From Kribbella albertanoniae (GTDB lineage: Bacteria; Actinomycetota; Actinomycetes; Propionibacteriales; Kribbellaceae): a stretch of DNA of 64,000 bases. A program made the position numbers and the translations under genes. This document shows, piece by piece, positions 34,641 through 43,711 of this stretch. The stretch covers positions 62,001 to 126,000 of the forward strand of contig NZ_SMKA01000001.1 of NCBI RefSeq assembly GCF_004348455.1, given 5' to 3'. Within the stretch, counting starts at the first letter, position 1. Every line of letters starts with the position of its first letter. A model generated the notes under the pieces. It was not told the DNA's origin. It worked only from the letters and a program-made list of their open reading frames with translations, and ran no database searches.

Positions 34641-36155
34641 GTGTTCTACACGGCTCGGGATCTCCCGGCCATCGGCGAACCGATGAAGTTTCTGGCCGGG
34701 TTGCCGTCCGACCTGTCGATCTGCCTGGACGCCGAGGATGTTCCGGACGGAACTCCCTACCTGCTGTCACCGTCGTTCGAGTACGACGTCGCGCTGAACT
34801 CGTACTTTCTGTCTCACGAGGTTGTCGGGGCACCGGAGAACACCCGCGTGAACCAAGCCGGAGCCTTGAAGCGGTTCCTCGATTTCTTGTGGAGCGCGAG
34901 GTCTGGCCGCTCGTGGCGCGATGCCACCGAGGCCGATCACCTGGCCTTTCACCAGTGGCGTCGCCGGGACGAGGACGGGCCGCGGGTGGCCGGCACGACC
35001 TGGAGCCAAGAGGTCTCCCACGTCAACCAGTTCTATGTCTGGGCCGTGAAGGCAGGCCACGCCCGCGCGAACCCGATCCCGCAACGACGGCGCCGATCGG
35101 CACCACCCGGCGCGGTTCAGTGGAGGGGTTCCTCGTCGGAGACGGTCCCGGCGACCTACTCCCACGACGAGAACGGCCAACGCATCGAATGGCTCCCGCC
35201 AGCGTCCTACCGCAGATGGCGCGACGTCGGACTCCGCGGCTACGGCAGCGACGGGCTCCCGAACACCCGATTCCGGGGCCGGTGGGCGTCACGGAACGCG
35301 ACATACGCGGATCTGATGGTCCGCACCGGGATGCGACTGACCGAGCAGTCGAGCCTGACGGTGCTGGAGATCCCGACCCCGCGCGGGATGGGCGGCTATC
35401 AGCGGTTCTGGCTGCCGGGACCGATCGCGAAGTACTTCTCGGCTCGCTGGATCTACACACCGGAGGGTGTGGTCCAGGACTTGGCGTCGTATGCGGAGTT
35501 CGACCGGGCCGAGGTCGTCGACAACGCGCGGGCGGCGGGACGCTACCGCGACGTTCGCCGGCCGCTGGTCATCTCGGACTTGTCCCGGCCGACGGTCGTG
35601 CGCCAGGTCGGGAGCGCGGCCCGGCAGCGGATCAAGCTGCGTGAGCTGACCCCGAAGGAACGGCGACGGCTGTTCATCGAGACCGAGGACGGGCTCGAAC
35701 CTGCTCTGTTCTGGCTCGGCGAGGACGGGATGCCGCTGACGGTCTCAGCTTGGAAGAGCGTGTTCGCCACGGCCAACGCCCGCTGCTCGGATCACGGCGT
35801 GGCGCTGGTTTGCCACCCGCATCTACTCCGGCACTCCTTCGCGGTGATCACTCTGGAGCAATTGCAGCGCGGCCACCTCGCGGACCTGGCCGAGCTCACC
35901 CCACAACAGCGCGGGCACTACACGCGGATCTTCGGCGATCCGCTGGGCTGGGTCCGGCGGAGATTGGGGCACTCCTCGGTCATGACGACCGGGATCTACC
36001 TGCATGCCTTGCAGGAACTGGAGATGGAAACCCGCATGGCTCTGGTTCCGGACGGCTGGGAGGACCCGCGGGACACTCCGCTGTCCCAGCTCGGCGACGC
36101 CCACGCACCACCGGTCGAAGACGAGGTCCCGACTGTGACCGGCGGGGCGGCATGA
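34641..36155 (+). CDS. Tyrosine recombinase, first of three
   Basis: 504 residues from GTG 34641 (AAGG six bases upstream). Core-binding domain (about 55-145) then catalytic domain with RTGMRLTEQ (Arg232), HLLRHSF (His394, Arg397, His398) and LGHSSVMTTGIYLH (His444, Tyr453 nucleophile). All catalytic residues are present, so it should be an active integrase. It corresponds in position to TnpA of Tn554 or RitA of RIT elements. Ends in ATGA overlap with the second gene. Confidence 0.85.
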   Translation: MFYTARDLPAIGEPMKFLAGLPSDLSICLDAEDVPDGTPYLLSPSFEYDVALNSYFLSHEVVGAPENTRVNQAGALKRFLDFLWSARSGRSWRDATEADHLAFHQWRRRDEDGPRVAGTTWSQEVSHVNQFYVWAVKAGHARANPIPQRRRRSAPPGAVQWRGSSSETVPATYSHDENGQRIEWLPPASYRRWRDVGLRGYGSDGLPNTRFRGRWASRNATYADLMVRTGMRLTEQSSLTVLEIPTPRGMGGYQRFWLPGPIAKYFSARWIYTPEGVVQDLASYAEFDRAEVVDNARAAGRYRDVRRPLVISDLSRPTVVRQVGSAARQRIKLRELTPKERRRLFIETEDGLEPALFWLGEDGMPLTVSAWKSVFATANARCSDHGVALVCHPHLLRHSFAVITLEQLQRGHLADLAELTPQQRGHYTRIFGDPLGWVRRRLGHSSVMTTGIYLHALQELEMETRMALVPDGWEDPRDTPLSQLGDAHAPPVEDEVPTVTGGAA

Positions 36156-38074
36156 CCCGTACAGGCCGCGGGAGCACCCGTTACGGGCGTCCTACCGCGC
36201 AGCCGACCGGTGACTACGAGCCGCCGCCCGCGGTCCAGCGACAGGCCGGTGGTGGTGTCACGGTCGCGTTCCACGGGGACGACGACCGTCGACACGAGTT
36301 CGCCTTCGGCCGGCTCCCGCTGCCCGGTTGGCACGAACTGCTGGCGTCGGCGTTCGCCGAACGGGTCGGACCGGAGGGCACCCTGCGGACGCTGACCTCG
36401 GCGCGGAACGCCTGGATGGCCCTGGGCAGGCTGATGCGGTTCCTCCACGGACAACGCCCGTCCCCACCGTTCACGCCGGACGGGCTGACGCTCGCTGACA
36501 TCAAGGCGTTCTACTGGCACCGCGCTGCCGGGAACGTCTACCTGGGCCACGCCGATCTCCGCGATGTCCGCGGCATCCTGCTCGCCGGGCAGATCGGGCA
36601 CCTGCTGGACACCGGGGTGGTCGACTTCCTGCAGCAGCGGTTACCCGGCCGCAACCACCTGGGCGGCGAACCCGGCTACTCCAACGGCGAGCTGACCCGC
36701 CTGGTCTCCGCCGCACGCGCTGACGTCGCCGCGATCCGGGACCGCATCAAGGCCGGCGAGGACTTGGTCGCCCGCTACAAACAGGACCCCGACGCGGTCG
36801 CCGCGGCGGATCGGGAACTCGCCGCCGCGCTGGCGATCATGTCGGACACCGGCGCGGTCCCCGACATGCTCGGCTGGGGCGCGGTGATGCTGCCGAAGCG
36901 GATCAACCTGGCCAGCCACCTGTTCCTGACGTTTCGGGACCTGGCGCCGCTGATGGTGCTCCTGGCCGCGGTCACCGGCCGCAACGGCGAAACGCTCAAG
37001 GAGCTGCCCGCTGCCCACAGCGTTCTCGACGGCCGCGCCGTCGAGCTGGAGGTGATCAAACGTCGCCGCGGACCGCGCAAATGGTTCGAGAAGGTCACCT
37101 GGGAAATCGGGCCGCCAAGCCGGGAACTACACACCCCTGGCGGGATCTATCTGCTCCTGCTGACCCTGACCGCCCGCAGCCGGGCGGTCTGCGGTTCGCC
37201 CCACTTGTTCTGCGTCTGGGGCAACCGACACCGCGACGGCGAACGCGGAACCCCCGAGCACTCCGCGGTCTTCTCCGCGACGCTGCACGGGCGGGACCTC
37301 GCGTTGTCGAAATGGGCCGCCGAACGACACGACCCGGTGCTCGCCGATCCTGCGCCTACACCGGCTCGACGGGAGGGAGACGAACCGGCCGCCGAGCCCG
37401 ACCCGGTCGCGCTGAAGGTCTCCTTCAACCGGATCAAGACCAGCGTCGACGTCCGGCGCACCAAGCAGCTCGGAGGCCATCTGCCCTCCGCTGCACGCAG
37501 CAACACCATGCCGGTCTTGTTCAACAGCTATCTGCGGTCGGACCCGACCATGCTCGACTGGGCGCACGAGGTCATGGCCGATGCCGTCTCCGAGGCTGAA
37601 CGCGCAGCCCTGGACGCGCACGAACGAGCCCTGACCGCCGCAGGCGGCGCCCTTCTCGTCGTCGCAGGGCCGACCGAGGCCGACCGGCTCGAACAGGCCG
37701 GACTCGACCCAGAGACCGCCCGGCAGGCCGTCGACGGGCAGTTGGACACGGCCTGGACCGGTTGCGTCGACCACGATCACCATCCCGCGACCGGCAGCAC
37801 CTGCTCCAGCTCGTTCCTCGACTGCTTCCACTGCGGGAACTGCCTGGTCACCGCCGATCACCTCCCGAGGCTGCTCGGCCTGCTCGATGCGTTGAACACC
37901 TGCAGGTTGCGCATATCCGAGACCGACTGGTGGAACCGCTACGGCCCGACCTGGGCCGCCATCACCCGCGACATCCTCGCCAAGTTCAGCCCCCAGGAAC
38001 TCGAACAAGCCGGCCACCGCAAGTCCGCGGATGCCCTCCTCGACCTGGTCGAAGCACCCTGGGAACAGCCGTGA
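36152..38074 (+). CDS. Recombinase-like protein, second of three (TnpB-like)
   Basis: 640 residues. A SAM-like core-binding region (about 60-130) precedes a divergent catalytic region with TGRNGETLKEL at the first Arg position; the other catalytic motifs are hard to recognise. A Cys/His-rich segment near residues 530-570 (CVDHDHHP, CSSSFLDCFHCGNCL) probably binds zinc, as in TnpB-type recombinases. It likely works with its two neighbours. Both ends are coupled by four-base overlaps. Confidence 0.7.
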   Translation: MTRTGRGSTRYGRPTAQPTGDYEPPPAVQRQAGGGVTVAFHGDDDRRHEFAFGRLPLPGWHELLASAFAERVGPEGTLRTLTSARNAWMALGRLMRFLHGQRPSPPFTPDGLTLADIKAFYWHRAAGNVYLGHADLRDVRGILLAGQIGHLLDTGVVDFLQQRLPGRNHLGGEPGYSNGELTRLVSAARADVAAIRDRIKAGEDLVARYKQDPDAVAAADRELAAALAIMSDTGAVPDMLGWGAVMLPKRINLASHLFLTFRDLAPLMVLLAAVTGRNGETLKELPAAHSVLDGRAVELEVIKRRRGPRKWFEKVTWEIGPPSRELHTPGGIYLLLLTLTARSRAVCGSPHLFCVWGNRHRDGERGTPEHSAVFSATLHGRDLALSKWAAERHDPVLADPAPTPARREGDEPAAEPDPVALKVSFNRIKTSVDVRRTKQLGGHLPSAARSNTMPVLFNSYLRSDPTMLDWAHEVMADAVSEAERAALDAHERALTAAGGALLVVAGPTEADRLEQAGLDPETARQAVDGQLDTAWTGCVDHDHHPATGSTCSSSFLDCFHCGNCLVTADHLPRLLGLLDALNTCRLRISETDWWNRYGPTWAAITRDILAKFSPQELEQAGHRKSADALLDLVEAPWEQP

Positions 38075-40173
38075 AGGCCGCCGCCGCCACACCGGCCGCC
38101 CTTGCCGAGGACGCGTTCGTCCTTGCCGGGCGAGAACTGATGCCTGGCACGGTCTTGGAGTCGACCGCACGACTCGGTGAGGACGTCTGGCGGCTGCGCC
38201 CTGCGCAGTTGCAGGCACACGAGCGTTCCCACATCCTCGACTTCCGTCGCATTCCCGCTCGCTATCGCTTGGCATGCAAGGACTTGTGTCATGGATTGCT
38301 GTCCGGTGAGCCGCCTGCGCACGAGAAGCGGCCCGCGATGAGCGTGGTCCGGACGTTGTTCACCGAACACATCCGGTTCCTCAACTGGCTCGCCGAACGC
38401 GCCGGGCCGGACGAGTCCGCACCTACCTTGGCGGCGCTGACCGCCGATGATCTCCTTGGCTACCAACGCTTTCTCGTCAAGACCTTGCCGAAGTCGCACA
38501 ACGCTCGGTCCTTTGCGCGAGTGGCGGTGCGCTACTTCTGGCGGTGGCGCAGCCACCTCACGATCGACTGGCTGAGCATCGATCCACTCCACGTCGAGGG
38601 CTGGGCAGAGCCACAAGCACCGCGTCATGCTCGGGAAAACACCACCGACCGGGTTCCAGAGCAGGTTCTGGGACCTCTGGTCGCGTGGTCGCTGCGGTTC
38701 GTTGACCTGTTCTCTCCGGACATCCTGGCCGCGGATCAGGAATGGAGGGCGTTCCGCGACCCCAACCGTCTCCAAGGCACCGGCGACCCTGGTGCTGCCC
38801 GCTCCGTCCTTGCCGCGTTCCTGGACGACCACGTTGCCCGGAACAAGCCGCTACCGGGCAGGAATGGCGTGGTCAACGTCTACTTCGTCGCGACCAAGCT
38901 CGGCATCGCGCGCCACAGCATCGAACGCAACCAAGAACTCGTGGACGCTGCTGTCGACGTCGTCGGCGTCTCGTCTCACACCACGTTCGACACCCCGATC
39001 TCGGTCGAACTCGACGGCCGGGCTTGGATCGATGGGTTCGCCACCAACCACAACGACCCCGACAGTGTCGCCCGCCTGGCCCGTCACCTTCAGGTCGCCT
39101 GCTACGTCGTCATCGCCTACCTGTCGGGCATGCGCGACAGCGAGGTCAAGCACCTCCGTCGAGGCTCGGTGCGCATCGAACGCGACACCGACGGCATCGC
39201 CTACCGATGGAAGGTCAATAGCCTCGCGTTCAAAGGCGAGAACGATCCGAGAGGCGTCCCCGCGACCTGGGTGGTCGGCGAACCGGTCACCCGCGCCATC
39301 GGCGTCCTCGAAGCGCTGCATCCACCCGAGGTCGACCACCTGTTCGCGAGGCTTGGGCACGGACCGGGCAGCAAACCGTCCTCAGCCACTACCGCGCTGA
39401 CCAACACCAGCACCAACATCCAGCTCAACATCCTCGTCACCTGGATCAACACCTTCTGCGCCCGCCACGATCGCGTCGACGTCATTCCCGACGTCAAGGG
39501 CCAGGTCTGGCACCTGCACACCCGGCAGTTCCGACGCACCTTGGCCTGGTTCATCGCCCGTCAGCCGGGCGGAGCCATCGCCGGAGCCGTTCAATACCGC
39601 CACCACGGCATCCAGATGTTCGAGGGCTACGCGGGCACCAGCGAGGCCGGTTTCCGAGCCGAGGTCGAAAGCGAACAAGCACTCGCCCGCGGTGAGCACC
39701 TCATGACCATGATCGACGCACACGAGCATCACCACCTCGGCGGCCCTGCAGCGACCGAAGCCGCCCAGCGGCTGGACGAACTCGGTGATCAAGCCCTCTA
39801 CCAGGGCAAAGTCGTGCTCGACAGGCACAGGCTCCTGCGCATCATGAAGAAGAACGATCCGGGCGTCTATCCCGGTGAATACATCACCTGCGTCCACGAC
39901 CACACCAAGGCTCTCTGCGAGCGCGCCAAGCGCGGCCGCAGCGAAGGGCTGCCCGATCACGGCGGCTGCCAGCCATTTGCCTGCCGCAACGTTGCCCTCA
40001 CCTCGGAGAACACGGCGGCCCTTCACAAGGAGATCCGTCGACTCGATGCCCGTCTCGCCACGTCGCCGCCGCTACCGCCCTTGCTTCACCACCGTGTTCT
40101 CAGCCGCCGAAACGAGATCGACGTGTTCCTGATCCGCAACGCCCTACCCGACGAGCCGCACGCAAGCTCATGA
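38071..40173 (+). CDS. Tyrosine recombinase, third of three
   Basis: 700 residues from GTG 38071 (GTGA overlap). Catalytic motifs: YLSGMRDSEVKHLRRG (Arg355), HTRQFRRT (His483, Arg488) and YRHHGIQMFEGYAG (His511/512, Tyr520). A C-terminal Cys/His region (ITCVHDHTKALC, GGCQPFACRNVAL) is probably a zinc module of the same type as in the second protein. Large, TnpB-like recombinase; active-site residues appear intact. Confidence 0.8.
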   Translation: MKAAAATPAALAEDAFVLAGRELMPGTVLESTARLGEDVWRLRPAQLQAHERSHILDFRRIPARYRLACKDLCHGLLSGEPPAHEKRPAMSVVRTLFTEHIRFLNWLAERAGPDESAPTLAALTADDLLGYQRFLVKTLPKSHNARSFARVAVRYFWRWRSHLTIDWLSIDPLHVEGWAEPQAPRHARENTTDRVPEQVLGPLVAWSLRFVDLFSPDILAADQEWRAFRDPNRLQGTGDPGAARSVLAAFLDDHVARNKPLPGRNGVVNVYFVATKLGIARHSIERNQELVDAAVDVVGVSSHTTFDTPISVELDGRAWIDGFATNHNDPDSVARLARHLQVACYVVIAYLSGMRDSEVKHLRRGSVRIERDTDGIAYRWKVNSLAFKGENDPRGVPATWVVGEPVTRAIGVLEALHPPEVDHLFARLGHGPGSKPSSATTALTNTSTNIQLNILVTWINTFCARHDRVDVIPDVKGQVWHLHTRQFRRTLAWFIARQPGGAIAGAVQYRHHGIQMFEGYAGTSEAGFRAEVESEQALARGEHLMTMIDAHEHHHLGGPAATEAAQRLDELGDQALYQGKVVLDRHRLLRIMKKNDPGVYPGEYITCVHDHTKALCERAKRGRSEGLPDHGGCQPFACRNVALTSENTAALHKEIRRLDARLATSPPLPPLLHHRVLSRRNEIDVFLIRNALPDEPHASS

Positions 40174-40580
40174 GCCGACACGCTGACGTTCCTTCGGAAG
40201 TCCATGTCCGCAAAGTGCTGCGCGAGCAGCTAGACCGCGCGGAGCAGACCGGCGGGCGTCCGAGCGTGCTTGCTCTCGCCCGTCATTTCGGGCTCAGCAA
40301 CACGACCTTCCGCCGCCACTTCCCATCCATCGCCAGCGAGATCGGCACCGCTCGAACCACACCCCCTCCAGAGGATCAGCCACGCGGCGCCAGCCGCTAT
40401 GACCGCCTTGTCGAACGCAACGCGAAACTGCGTCGAGCCAACCGAGATCTCTCCGACCACATCAAGCTCGCCGCCGCCCACATCCAGCGGCTGGCCCTGG
40501 AGAACGCTCGACTCACCCAACGGCTCGAAGCCGCCAGCAAGGTCACGAGGATCGATACACGGTCCAGACACCGCACATAG
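40170..40580 (+). CDS. TnpC-like helix-turn-helix / coiled-coil partner
   Basis: 136 residues, ATGA overlap. The first half has a helix-turn-helix (SVLALARHFGLSNTTFRRHF) and the second half a long coiled coil (RLVERNAKLRRANRDLSDHI onward). This is the arrangement of the small third protein of Tn554-family elements, which assists or orients recombination. Confidence 0.7.
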   Translation: MSRHADVPSEVHVRKVLREQLDRAEQTGGRPSVLALARHFGLSNTTFRRHFPSIASEIGTARTTPPPEDQPRGASRYDRLVERNAKLRRANRDLSDHIKLAAAHIQRLALENARLTQRLEAASKVTRIDTRSRHRT

Positions 40581-40778
40581 CACCCGATCACAACCATCGC
40601 CGGTCTCCGCTGATCCACAGTTTCAAACGGTCAACGGTCAGCTTCAAAGCCTGACTACAACCAGTACTGGGGCTCGTGCTTCTGCCCGAGGCATGAGCAG
40701 ACTCCCGGTACGAATATGCTCGGCGAGCTGCTGATGGTCATCCGCGCACGTCACAGCTCAACGACCTAGTTTCCCCCG

Positions 40779-40819
40779 AAGAAGCCCTCCTGGATCTCTC
40801 TGATCCGGGAGGGCTTCTT
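40779..40819. terminator. Bidirectional terminator
   Basis: Long stem 40779-40796 with 40802-40819 (one mismatch), loop of five, T-run on the right and A-rich start on the left. It separates the recombinase element from the convergent methylase gene. Confidence 0.9.
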
Positions 40820-40838
40820 TTTCGCTGAGGCCGTCTGT

Positions 40839-41690
40839 CTATCGAGCCGTCCCCAGAGGTATCAGGGGCTTGCCAATCGGGTCACCTGGCGGTGACAGGA
40901 GAAGCCGTCGGCTACGACCCGAATCCAGGTCGGCGCAGCCTGGAGCCGTCCTGCACGGCGTTGTGGTGAACGGAGGACTGTCGGACTGCGGCGCCGAGTC
41001 GAGCAGCTTCTGCGCTCTCTCCACCGCGTCGGCATGGCGGAACTTCCAGCCCCATCCGCCGAGGATGTGCGCCGGTGTTCGCCAGCTGTCGAACGTCTCC
41101 ATGGTGAGGGTGTTTCTGCGGTGCACGACCGCGGGAACATGGAGCAGCGACAGGTGGATGTAGGCCATGTGGACGGCCTGGGGTGCGATGTCCTCTGCCG
41201 TCACGTGCAGCTGGGTCTGGGGGTTCAATCCGGCGGTCCGCATCTCCTGAGTGATGGCGACGATGAACGCGGCTGCTCCACACGCCGGTTCGTACAGCCT
41301 CGCGAAACCCTGGGATCGGACCCGCTCGGCAATCGCGTCGATCTGCATCCCTGCCATGAGCCTGGCGACGTCGTAGGGGGTGTAGAACTGTCCGAGGCGG
41401 CCATTGCCGAGCTCCAGTTCCATGTAGAGACGGCCGAGTACGTCGCACGGTGCTTCCGCCATCGCATTCACGACGAGCGCGAGGGCGTGCGCGAAGCGGT
41501 TCAGTTCCTCGCGGTCGTAGCGACCCGCAACGCGCAGGTACTGCTCCTCGCGCTCGTCGTACCCCCAGGAATCCACCGCGTTCCGGACAGCAAGAGCGGA
41601 CATCTCGACGAAGTCGTCGAACACTTCCGACATACGCTTCGCGCCGGCGTTCGCCTCGAGCAGCTTCACAATCTCCCGGTAGCCACTCAC
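40839..41690 (-). CDS. N6-adenine DNA methylase-like protein without visible NPPY
   Basis: 283 residues from GTG 41690; the open frame continues to 42029 but is antisense to parM. GRLGQFYTPYDVARLMAG and LYEPACGAAAFIVAI are the signature of N-6 DNA methylases of type I HsdM style (SAM-binding motif I). The later VTAEDIAPQAVHMAYIHLSL fits motifs II-III. I see no NPPF/NPPY catalytic motif, although the NTLTMETFDSWRTPAH segment occupies its approximate place. Last gene of the parR-parM group. It may mark the element's own DNA or be inactive. Confidence 0.7.
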   Translation of the reverse strand: MSGYREIVKLLEANAGAKRMSEVFDDFVEMSALAVRNAVDSWGYDEREEQYLRVAGRYDREELNRFAHALALVVNAMAEAPCDVLGRLYMELELGNGRLGQFYTPYDVARLMAGMQIDAIAERVRSQGFARLYEPACGAAAFIVAITQEMRTAGLNPQTQLHVTAEDIAPQAVHMAYIHLSLLHVPAVVHRRNTLTMETFDSWRTPAHILGGWGWKFRHADAVERAQKLLDSAPQSDSPPFTTTPCRTAPGCADLDSGRSRRLLLSPPGDPIGKPLIPLGTAR

Positions 41691-41745
41691 GATGCAGGCC
41701 CGCCAACGCCATCGTCGAAATGCGGCATGAGGACAGGCGGGACCA

Positions 41746-43050
41746 TCAGACAGCCACCTCAGCAGTGGTCTCGTTCTGCGCCATGCTGCCGATCTCCACG
41801 TGGCGCGCGGCAATGTACATGCCCTCGCGATTGAGGTGCCGCGAGTAGCTCGAGTCGAGATAAAGCACCGGAATGTCGCCGGCCACCTGCAGGAGTGCCG
41901 GGTGCAGCAGCTCGCGGACCGGTCCAGCGCCGCCGCCGTAGACGTAGACGACCTCGGTCGTCGCGCCGGCCTGGGAGAGAACGTCACCGAATGCCGAGAC
42001 GATCTCATCGACCAGGTACCTCGCTTCATCGGTCACGAACCCGGCCGCCCGCTCGTGCCTACCCTTCTGCAGCATTGAGGGCTCGCCCTGGAGGAAGTCC
42101 GCGAGCTGCTTGCGTGACGTGAACTGCAATGTGGAGTCCGACTCGCTCATGCGTTCCATGGCGTTCATGAGCGCGGTGCCGTAGCCCTGCTCGAGCGTAA
42201 AGGCCGCCTCGGGGTTGAACCTGCCGTCGGTGAAGACCGGGAAGTTGACCGTGCCTTCACCGACATCGACGCCGATGGTGTTGCGGACCGCCACCAGGTG
42301 GGCAGCGGTGACGTCCTCGGCGAGGTGACCTTGGCGGCCGCGGAGATCGTCGAGAAGGGCCTGCGCGAGCGGCTCGCCCTTGTCGGTGATGGCGAACTGG
42401 GCCGACGCGCCTTCGGCCATCACCTGGACGTCGACGAACTCGAGACGAACCGAGACCGGCGTCGAGAAGTTCTTGATCGTGACCAGGTGCACCACTGGCG
42501 CGGCAGTGCCGGCAGCGCCCATGAACTCGGCGGCGTAGGTATGGCGGCGCGCGACGAACTCAGAAATCGGCAGAGCCAGACCGGCGCGAATCCTCACACG
42601 CAGCTCGCGGTCGGGAAGAGTGCCCGCTGCACGAACGTGGTCGCGCAGCGCCTTGGCTGCGAAGACGCCGAGCACGAGCACCTTGGCGAGTTCCTGGTCG
42701 ACCTTGCTGTGCTTGCCCAAAACCTCGAACTCGGTGAACTTCGACCCGCGCGCGTGGAGCGACGAGCGACCGAAGATGCGGCGGTCGCTGGCGGCGATCA
42801 GAGGAGTGGTCATCGTGCAGTCGAGCCGGTTGTAGAAATCATCGCCAGCCTTTGCGGCATCATCGCCGAGCACCTCGGCGGCGGTCGCGTCCGGGAGCGG
42901 CACCTTCGGGTTCTGACGGGTCGTTGACACGACCGCTGACGGGAGGTCGATCTCGTCGAAGACGCCGGTCTCTGTGTTGCGAATGACGCCCTTCACGTAG
43001 CCGTTGCCAACGTCGATACCGCCGGTAAGGGTAATGGTCTCTGCGCTCAT
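41746..43050 (-). CDS. parM: ParM-like actin ATPase (plasmid segregation)
   Basis: 434 residues from ATG 43050 (AAGGA eight bases upstream). Actin-fold nucleotide motifs in order: GGIDVGNGYVKGVI (phosphate 1), TIGVDVGEGTVNFPVF (phosphate 2) and VVYVYGGGAGPVREL (adenosine). Length and motif spacing fit ParM/StbA and Alp-type proteins, which polymerise to push plasmid copies apart. Encoded 57 bases after a ParR-like gene with a repeat region upstream, the normal parC-parM/R layout but with the adaptor first. Confidence 0.85.
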   Translation of the reverse strand: MSAETITLTGGIDVGNGYVKGVIRNTETGVFDEIDLPSAVVSTTRQNPKVPLPDATAAEVLGDDAAKAGDDFYNRLDCTMTTPLIAASDRRIFGRSSLHARGSKFTEFEVLGKHSKVDQELAKVLVLGVFAAKALRDHVRAAGTLPDRELRVRIRAGLALPISEFVARRHTYAAEFMGAAGTAAPVVHLVTIKNFSTPVSVRLEFVDVQVMAEGASAQFAITDKGEPLAQALLDDLRGRQGHLAEDVTAAHLVAVRNTIGVDVGEGTVNFPVFTDGRFNPEAAFTLEQGYGTALMNAMERMSESDSTLQFTSRKQLADFLQGEPSMLQKGRHERAAGFVTDEARYLVDEIVSAFGDVLSQAGATTEVVYVYGGGAGPVRELLHPALLQVAGDIPVLYLDSSYSRHLNREGMYIAARHVEIGSMAQNETTAEVAV

Positions 43051-43107
43051 GTCTGGATCCTTCTTTTGCATGGTCTGGTGATCTGCGGCACTGCGGCGGG
43101 CACTGGA

Positions 43108-43587
43108 CTACCGGCGGGTGGACGACATGATTTCGTCGATGGAGACCTGCTCCCGGACCACAGGCGCTTCGTGCTGCGCGGCTGTGGCTGCCGGTGCAGC
43201 CGCGGGTTCATCGGCGGACTCGACCGGCCCGGAAAGTCGATCCGCGGTCGAAGACGCATGGTCGTGTGCCTTTGCCGGCGGTGCATCGCTCAGCTGGTTG
43301 TGTGGCTCGCCTCGCTGAACGACGGACTCCGCCTGCGAAAGGTGGGCCGGCTTCGTTGCCGCGGTAGCGCCCGGCTGGGCTTGTCCGGGGCGGAGCAGTT
43401 GCTCTACCGGCTTGTTGACGACGTCGATGTAACCATCGCGCTCGATCGATTCGCGGATCAGCAGCCGGAGCGAGCCCGAGATGTTCTCTTGGAGGTCGAG
43501 CCACTGGTTCACCGAGACGTCTGCTGCGGGAACGCTCCAGCGAAGCCGCCGCGGATCTGCCGCCTCTGGCTGACTGGTCTTGGTCAT
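43108..43587 (-). CDS. parR: ParR-like partition adaptor
   Basis: 159 residues. The N-terminal part (RRLRWSVPAADVSVNQWLDL, SGSLRLLIRESIERDGYIDV) fits a ribbon-helix-helix adaptor; the C-terminal 90 residues are Ala/Pro/Glu-rich and disordered, ending in VSIDEIMSSTRR, which may contact the ParM filament. It should bind repeats upstream (43673-43711). The name rests on position next to parM and the short DNA-binding pattern. Confidence 0.7.
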   Translation of the reverse strand: MTKTSQPEAADPRRLRWSVPAADVSVNQWLDLQENISGSLRLLIRESIERDGYIDVVNKPVEQLLRPGQAQPGATAATKPAHLSQAESVVQRGEPHNQLSDAPPAKAHDHASSTADRLSGPVESADEPAAAPAATAAQHEAPVVREQVSIDEIMSSTRR

Positions 43588-43672
43588 CCGTGCACTCTCC
43601 TCGGCCTCGTCTACGGGACTCGGCCAGGTCGCCCCTGAGTCCTCTATCCGATGCTCATCCTATGAGTATTTA

Positions 43673-43711
43673 ATGGTCTTTTGCAAACCTTTTAAAGACC
43701 ATCTAAAGACC
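43673..43711. promoter_or_regulatory. Candidate parC centromere / par promoter repeats
   Basis: ATGGTCTTT (43673-43681) faces AAAGACCAT (43694-43702), with a third AAAGACC at 43705-43711. The stretch is AT-rich and lies about 85 bases upstream of parR, the usual place for the ParR-binding centromere and autoregulated promoter. Confidence 0.5.

Larger units (their letters stand above)
34587..40640 (+). mobile_element. Tn554/RIT-like element: three tyrosine recombinases plus a small partner
   Basis: Four genes in one direction, each overlapping the next by four bases (36152, 38071, 40170). The three large products carry or resemble tyrosine-recombinase domains and the fourth resembles TnpC-type partners of Tn554-family elements. 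TGACCGTT lies at 34587-34594 left of the genes, and its complement AACGGTCA occurs twice on the right (40626-40633 and 40633-40640), possible terminal signals. No cargo gene is visible, so the exact ends are uncertain. Confidence 0.65.

Noticed and set aside
41691-42029. N-terminal extension of the methylase frame
   Set aside because: Lies antisense-frame over parM on the same strand, Arg/Ser-rich; a GTG at 41690 starts just before the conserved part.
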